DNA from: DASXTW01 sp046726275
Lineage (GTDB): Bacteria > Actinomycetota > UBA4738
Assembly (NCBI GenBank): GCA_046726275.1
Contig: JBKPAF010000033.1
Span: 1-13,389, forward strand
DNA: 13,389 bases
Reading direction: 5' to 3'
In this document: positions 6,564-13,389 of the stretch, one piece after another
How the letters are laid out: every line of letters starts with the position of its first letter
How positions within the stretch are numbered: position 1 is the first letter of the stretch
Notes under the pieces: generated by a model
Seen by the model: only the letters and a program-made list of their open reading frames with translations
What the model was told of the DNA's origin: nothing
Databases searched by the model: none
Program-made: the position numbers and the translations under genes

Positions 6564-7703
6564 TCATGGTCTGCGCAACATGAGCATTCCTCCCCTTCTA
6601 GCCACCATCAAATGGATGCTCCCGTCCGGGCCGATCGCGAGATGCCGGGTCTGGGGCTCATCAGCGATCCCGGGTGTCGGAAGACGCTCCCACAGAACGG
6701 GGGACCGCCCGAGCCGCAAGAGCCAGCGCCCTCCTCCGTAGCGCCTGGCATCTGCTTCCCTCGACGGAGAGAGCATCACGTACATGACCAGATCGTCTCC
6801 CGTGTTGATCAGGTTGCCCGGACCCACAACTGCCGGGAGCGATCTGCCGGAGGGACCCTCGCCGGTGCGAACGTCGACGCGAAGGGGCTGAACCGACGTC
6901 TGACCGGCCATCAGGTACGTCACCTCGAAGTCCTGGTCCCCGCCCGACGGGGACGAGGTGCGCTCCAATCGAACCAACGAGCCGTTCCCGCCAGGAAGCC
7001 CCTCCAAGCGCGTCGGGATGCCCGGGGGCTCCCAGGCAAAGAAACCACTGGGCCCGCCGTCAACCGAACCCTGCTCGGGGTTGACGAAGCCTCCGACCAG
7101 CATCACCAGTGGTCCGTCGGAGGGGAAGACCTCGGCAACCCAGAGGTCACGTCCTTGAAGCTGCGGCCGCCTGTAGACGACGGTTCCGCCCGGATGGATC
7201 TCTGCGATTGGACCACCTGTCGGGTCGAAGAGCGCCAACAGGCGGCTACGGGCGAACACGACGTCGCGCACACGACCTCGAGCGCCGCCGACCGTCATCT
7301 GAGGAGGAGGCTTCGGTAGCCGGACGGCTCCGAGGAAGCTCCCGGATCGAGAGTAGTGAACCAGCCGGTCCTTCCACCGATCGGCGATCCAGAAGGACCC
7401 ATCGGCGCCTACGGCGAAGGACGAGGGCTGGCTGTTCACCGACTCGTGGAAGAACTTGAAACCGAGCTGATTAGGCCTGCCCCCGAATGGCGCGAAGAAC
7501 TCCTTTCGCCACTTCGTCGGGGCTTCGGACAGTCCCGCTGTCAGGACGAGCGGCTCCGAGACCACCGCCGAAGGAGAGGGTGGAACGGACGGGCTCGGGG
7601 GAACGGCGGTGGCCCTCCTTGGCGAGTCGGCCACGGAGGGACTCCCAGTACAGCCGACGGTGATTGCCATCAGGACACAGAGGGCCAGACCGGACTTTCT
7701 CAC
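6564..7703 (-). CDS. Predicted lipoprotein with NHL-like beta-propeller segment
   Basis: This 379-residue protein is probably anchored to the outer face of the membrane by a lipid. It opens with MRKSGLALCVLMAITVGC, where C18 is a plausible lipidation site (TVGC), followed by a Pro/Ser-rich linker to about residue 50. Residues 73-117 carry an NHL-like repeat with SFAVGADGSFWIADRW, and the end has another blade-like stretch, HLAIGPDGSIHLMVA (354-368), consistent with a beta-propeller. The start is the GTG at 7703, which overlaps the stop of the upstream NlpC/P60-like gene as GTGA. An in-frame start 16 codons further up would place extra residues before the signal sequence and is rejected. It is the last gene of a three-gene exported module. 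Ligand and function are unknown. Its residues 73-117 align without gaps to residues 178-222 of the first protein of the module. Confidence 0.75.
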   Translation of the reverse strand: MRKSGLALCVLMAITVGCTGSPSVADSPRRATAVPPSPSVPPSPSAVVSEPLVLTAGLSEAPTKWRKEFFAPFGGRPNQLGFKFFHESVNSQPSSFAVGADGSFWIADRWKDRLVHYSRSGSFLGAVRLPKPPPQMTVGGARGRVRDVVFARSRLLALFDPTGGPIAEIHPGGTVVYRRPQLQGRDLWVAEVFPSDGPLVMLVGGFVNPEQGSVDGGPSGFFAWEPPGIPTRLEGLPGGNGSLVRLERTSSPSGGDQDFEVTYLMAGQTSVQPLRVDVRTGEGPSGRSLPAVVGPGNLINTGDDLVMYVMLSPSREADARRYGGGRWLLRLGRSPVLWERLPTPGIADEPQTRHLAIGPDGSIHLMVARRGGMLMLRRP

Positions 7704-8383
7704 GGGATGACCACCACTGCTTGAGCGCCCATCCTGCAATTGGGATAGCAATCAGGCGTCCAGTTCTTCCGCCTGACCGCGACGTAGGCCGAGTCGTACC
7801 GATAGGATTCCAGCCACTCACCGGTTCCGGCTGCGTCGCCCTTCGCCTCGATGATGTAGTCGGTGTTGGAGCTCGGACTCGGCCTGCTGGAGAGCAATCC
7901 CACGTGCCCGTTCTTGGCGAACGCATCCATGTACATCGTCGTGGCCCGGCTCTTGTCGGGCAGCTTGACGAAGGGATCCGCGGCTCCCGGCGATCGATAG
8001 TCATACGTCGCATAGGGGCCGTGGACGTTCTCGAGCTTGTCGTACCACGTGTACCCGTTGTCGCCGGGGTTCCGCAGCTCCCAGCTCTTGAACACCAGCC
8101 CCGAACAGTCTGGCCCTTCGCCATTGGAGTCAGGAGCGCCCGGGGTGTCATCGCGGTTGTTGTCGTTCCAACATCCCCCGCCCCATTCGTATCCTTCCCA
8201 CTTCGCCACGACCGCGTAGGCCAGGGCGTCTCTCCGCCTGTGGTGGTCGTCCGCGGCATGGTTCGGCCGGCAGTTGTTGCTCACGAAGGAGGCCAGGCTC
8301 GGCCGGGCCTCGAATCCCACGACGACTAGGGCCAGAGACACGACCGAGGCGGTCACCATCGCAATGCTCAACGTTCGCTTCAT
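7700..8383 (-). CDS. Secreted NlpC/P60-like cysteine peptidase
   Basis: This 227-residue protein has a signal peptide with probable cleavage after SLA at residue 31. The mature part shows the NlpC/P60 layout: YEWGGG (65-70), the nucleophile motif PDCSGLVFKSW with C93, and the base motif NGHVGLL with H160. YIIEAKG (176-182) follows where the third polar residue usually lies. Such enzymes typically cut peptide bonds in peptidoglycan stems, or act as related amidases. Between the WGG and DCSG motifs is an Asp/Asn-rich loop (about 72-91), which could bind a cation. Further cysteines (C38, C71, C212, C216) suggest disulfides outside the cell. The ATG at 8383 has GGGGGAG just upstream and overlaps the stop of the preceding gene as ATGA; its own stop overlaps the next start. 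The fold is likely; the substrate is not known. Confidence 0.72.
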   Translation of the reverse strand: MKRTLSIAMVTASVVSLALVVVGFEARPSLASFVSNNCRPNHAADDHHRRRDALAYAVVAKWEGYEWGGGCWNDNNRDDTPGAPDSNGEGPDCSGLVFKSWELRNPGDNGYTWYDKLENVHGPYATYDYRSPGAADPFVKLPDKSRATTMYMDAFAKNGHVGLLSSRPSPSSNTDYIIEAKGDAAGTGEWLESYRYDSAYVAVRRKNWTPDCYPNCRMGAQAVVVIP

Positions 8384-9729
8384 GACTCCCCCTTCAGCTC
8401 GAACCGGACCACGCGGACGCCACGGGGGGAACTGACCAGCTCATACAGGTGGCCGTCGCCTCCGAGGCGGAATCTGGAGAGCGGCCGAACCTCGGCGAAG
8501 TTCCGGCTCGATACCGCGAATGTCTCGGCGACCCGGCCCCTCGAGATGTGGATGACCTGGAACTGATCGGCGGGCACTGTGCCCCACCGCCATACCCGAA
8601 CCACGACCACATAGCCCCCGGAGCCGTCCGGCTCGGCAAGGGCCACCTCACCGAACCGGTGCGCAGAGCGCAGCTCGACCGCCCTGTGCACCCTCTCGTC
8701 CCTCACGACCCCGAGCCTGACCGAACGCTCGGTGCCCACACGGAGAAGCCGCTCGCCGCTGGGCAACGGCCGGCCGACCATCGAGTCGAGACTCCGGGGA
8801 GGCATGCCTACTCCCGGCAGACGGACCCACGCATCCAGAGGGAGCAGCTCCGCATAGGCCCTGGTTCGGGCCGTTCTCAGTTGAGAGAGCACGCTCGATC
8901 CGAGCGACACGGTCCCGAGTTCCTGACCCAGTGGGCTCAGCCGGGTGACGAGAACCTCGCCCTTGACCGTGCGCCCGACATACGTCGTGCCGTCGCTGCC
9001 CAGAGCCAGATCCGCGGCGTGGCCCGAGCGCGCGGGCCACTGGCGCTCGAGCTGCTGACCTCGGAATGCAGCGACCCTACCTTGATACGCATCCAGCAGA
9101 TGGATCCGTCCGGCCCTGTCCACGTCGAATGACGGCGGACCGAGCGCCGGCGACTCTCGCCCGAGGGCCAGACCGGCTCGACCCGGCCCACTTCCCCAAG
9201 GAAGGACCACCACGGTCTGGCCTCTCCTCAGCCGCCCGTAGGGAATGGCCGGCACCCTGATGGGTCGGATGTCTCGGGTGGCGTAGAACCGGAGAGGTGG
9301 TCCGGCATCGGTAACCGGAAGGGATGAGGTGATCCCTCCCGCTTCTGCCCGCCAGACGAAATCGACACCCTGAACGCTTGCGGAAGCGCCGGCACGCTCG
9401 GCAGCAGCGGTGAGGTCGAAGGAGAGCTCGGGTGCCGCCTCCACGCGGTGGAATCGCCAGGGGTCCCCCGCCCCCGAGCGCACTCCGAGAGAAAGGATCG
9501 CGTCACAAGGGTTCCCTCGCGCGGTCACGCACACCACCTGAACGGGCATGATCACGGGCTCGCCTGCCCTCACCAGAACCGGCGCCTGGTAGTAGATCCG
9601 GAGGGTCCGGACGGGGTCGGCTGATGGCGGTTGCCCGGGCTCTCCCGCGGCTCGGGCCAAACCAGGGACCGTACCGACTGCCATGGCGAGGATCGCCAGG
9701 CTGCATAGCCCTCTCCATCGTCTTCGCAT
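8380..9729 (-). CDS. Exported protein: Ig-like N-terminal region plus NHL-like propeller
   Basis: This 449-residue protein is the first gene of the exported three-gene module. The start is the ATG at 9729, chosen because GGGAGGT lies five to six bases upstream and the protein then opens with a classical signal peptide (MRRRW, a hydrophobic core, cleavage after ARA at residue 27). An in-frame start 23 codons further up would bury the signal and is rejected. Residues about 40-155 look like an all-beta, Ig-like domain with two cysteines (C67, C75) that could pair. Residues about 165-445 look like a beta-propeller: SFDVDRAGRIHLLDAY (200-215), DLALGSDGTTYVGR (240-253) and FRLGGDGHLYELV (420-432) are blade-like repeats. 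No lipobox or C-terminal anchor is seen, so it is probably released or held by partners. No enzyme motif is visible. The function is unknown; a binding or scaffold role is a guess. Confidence 0.72.
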   Translation of the reverse strand: MRRRWRGLCSLAILAMAVGTVPGLARAAGEPGQPPSADPVRTLRIYYQAPVLVRAGEPVIMPVQVVCVTARGNPCDAILSLGVRSGAGDPWRFHRVEAAPELSFDLTAAAERAGASASVQGVDFVWRAEAGGITSSLPVTDAGPPLRFYATRDIRPIRVPAIPYGRLRRGQTVVVLPWGSGPGRAGLALGRESPALGPPSFDVDRAGRIHLLDAYQGRVAAFRGQQLERQWPARSGHAADLALGSDGTTYVGRTVKGEVLVTRLSPLGQELGTVSLGSSVLSQLRTARTRAYAELLPLDAWVRLPGVGMPPRSLDSMVGRPLPSGERLLRVGTERSVRLGVVRDERVHRAVELRSAHRFGEVALAEPDGSGGYVVVVRVWRWGTVPADQFQVIHISRGRVAETFAVSSRNFAEVRPLSRFRLGGDGHLYELVSSPRGVRVVRFELKGES

Positions 9730-9895
9730 CGCACACCTCCCGGGAAGGGCTGGCCACGGGAAGGCGCGGGAAGGGGTGCGTCGGGGAAAGTAGGCCACAG
9801 TGGTTCCTGGCCTCGGGACAATCTAGCGAAGCCGAACGTATGTTCCATCCCCCGTGCGGGGGAAACCCGGGAACGGTCCGGGGGAAATTCCGCGA
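9730..9895 (-). promoter_or_regulatory. Leader of the exported module, with strong inverted repeats
   Basis: This 166-base gap follows the ppdK stop and precedes the exported module. It contains a perfect hairpin, CCCCC-GTGC-GGGGG (9849-9862), enclosed by GTTCC (9842-9846) and GGAAC (9870-9874). A competing pair, CCCGG (9866-9870) with CCGGG (9878-9882), shares bases with the outer arm. A six-base inverted repeat (9792-9797 with 9808-9813) lies closer to the gene. A TAGATT box at 9820-9825 could be the -10, giving a leader of about 85 bases. The distal hairpins could end ppdK transcription, though no T-run follows. NlpC/P60 genes in actinobacteria are often under c-di-AMP (ydaO) riboswitches, but I could not find that element's conserved core here. 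Confidence 0.4.
9820..9825 (-). promoter_or_regulatory. Candidate -10 box for the exported module
   Basis: TAGATT on the minus strand lies 90 bases upstream of the ATG at 9729. The same hexamer serves as candidate -10 for the DUF218 gene. No standard -35 is visible; GGAAC occurs 16 bases upstream but no matching extracytoplasmic-sigma -10 is present. Confidence 0.3.
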
Positions 9896-12634
<2,739 letters not shown>

Positions 12635-12671
12635 GGGCTCGGTGCCTCCCAGCTGTCGCTCGGACCGATCC

Positions 12672-12677
12672 AGTCTA
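12672..12677 (-). promoter_or_regulatory. Candidate -10 box for ppdK
   Basis: TAGACT on the minus strand lies in the 61-base gap between the upstream gene's stop and the ppdK start, 37 bases before the ATG. It matches the tRNA-Asn candidate -10. There is no clear -35 and no TGN extension, so ppdK could also be transcribed with the upstream gene. Confidence 0.3.
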
Positions 12678-12695
12678 ACGTCGGGGGTCGCGTCT

Positions 12696-13389
12696 CTAGG
12701 AACCGGTCGCCCGCCGGAGGGCCTGGAGCGTCGCCGCATCCGACCCGAACAGGACGCTCACCGTCGAGCCTGCGTGAACGATAGTCGCCGGACGCTCTCT
12801 CACCCACGTCCGCATGGCCTCGGAGAACTCCCTGGCATCGCGGTCGCTGTCCCACACGGTCACCAGCAGCACTGCCGTCTGGCCGCCCTTCCCGAACGCC
12901 CGATACTGACCTCCGTCCCAACCGGCGGCGGCCCGGTCTCCTTCGGTGGAGGGCAGCTCCAGCCTGAACAGGTCCCGCAAGAACCCCTCACCCACGTCGG
13001 CCGAGTCGATGGCCTTCCAACCCTTCCCGAGCTTCTGCGAAATGTCCGGCGCCCGCACGTCCTGAGGGACGTCGCTCGGGAACCTCGCCGGATGGAGGAC
13101 CTGTTCGGTGGAAACCGGAGGGTGGCGCATGGCGTCGTTGAGGGCTCTGAAGCCCCCTCGCGCGAGCATCGCCTGCACGAAGGACTGTCCCGCCTTGTAG
13201 GGGAAGCCGAACACGTCCTGCACGAATCTGGGAACCGATGCCGGCGGAGGCGGGATGCGGGCGGCCTCGCGCTGGATCTCGGCGATCTCGTCGTTGGAGA
13301 GATTCGTCCTGGCCCACTGGACCTGGGACACCACGGCGTCGCCCTCGACCACCGACAGGAAGGCCTCGGCTCGATCGTCCTGACACCGC
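12696..13389 (-). CDS. C-terminal part of an exported metallopeptidase-like protein (5' end outside window)
   Basis: The frame is open to the right edge, so the GTG at 13352 is probably not the real start: reading from 13388 gives RCQDDRAEAFLSVVEGDAVV without a stop. About 230 residues are visible. The wording DRAEAF...VVEGDA, then FPYKAGQSFVQAML..GGF (62-80 of the visible part) and PPVSTEQVLHP (90-100), fits an actinobacterial family of secreted proteins whose upstream part carries a His-Glu-Ala/Leu-Thr-His (HExxH) zinc site, where the Glu of EGDA may be the third zinc ligand. The HExxH part would lie beyond the window and is not seen, so activity cannot be judged. The end has WDGGQYRAF and VWDSDRDAREF, also typical of this group. 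It ends at a TAG at 12698-12696, 61 bases before ppdK. Family recognition is from memory. Confidence 0.65.
   Translation of the reverse strand, partial: RCQDDRAEAFLSVVEGDAVVSQVQWARTNLSNDEIAEIQREAARIPPPPASVPRFVQDVFGFPYKAGQSFVQAMLARGGFRALNDAMRHPPVSTEQVLHPARFPSDVPQDVRAPDISQKLGKGWKAIDSADVGEGFLRDLFRLELPSTEGDRAAAGWDGGQYRAFGKGGQTAVLLVTVWDSDRDAREFSEAMRTWVRERPATIVHAGSTVSVLFGSDAATLQALRRATGS

Noticed and set aside
9730..9895. c-di-AMP (ydaO) riboswitch upstream of the peptidase module
   Set aside because: Context would suit it, but the conserved core segments I know from that element are not recognisable here.
12635..12739. N-terminal extension of ppdK to 12739
   Set aside because: The extra 35 residues are unlike the family, overlap the neighbouring gene, and a better start with a ribosome binding site exists at 12634.

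Overview
The window is GC-rich and carries mostly housekeeping genes typical of Gram-positive, actinobacteria-like genomes. Evidence includes a primary sigma factor with actinobacterial-type regions 2 to 4, a dgt-dnaG pair, many GTG starts, a lipoprotein of the Gram-positive kind, and a YtxH-like small protein. I read it as chromosomal DNA from an actinobacterium, perhaps a deep or uncultured lineage. The lineage is inference.

Layout: almost every gene is on the minus strand. The left edge (1-193) holds the N-terminal part of an unknown exported protein. Bases 194-917 are gene-poor. They contain what looks like a broken fragment of a cytochrome P450 (about 486-700, minus) beside a tRNA-Asn (918-990, minus). 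The only plus-strand gene is a small YtxH-like membrane protein (1108-1455). Its stop codon abuts the stop of rpoD with no gap. From right to left follows a minus-strand series of a YdcF/SanA-type DUF218 membrane protein (5885-6493), dgt (4829-5842), dnaG (2957-4804) and rpoD (1456-2826). This series joins dNTP balance, replication priming and housekeeping transcription.

Upstream of that series (6564-9729) is a compact, translationally coupled three-gene module of exported proteins: a secreted beta-propeller-like protein, an NlpC/P60-like cysteine peptidase, and a lipoprotein with a related propeller segment. Consecutive genes overlap by four bases (ATGA and GTGA). A 166-base leader with strong inverted repeats precedes the module. 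I consider this module the best candidate for an undescribed system in the window. Its function is not known from sequence.

Further right lies ppdK (9896-12634), a full-length pyruvate phosphate dikinase whose catalytic loop reads GGTNSH instead of the usual GGxTSH. Next is the C-terminal part of an exported metallopeptidase-like protein that runs off the right edge (12696-13389). There is no CRISPR array, insertion sequence, integrase or origin that I can support.
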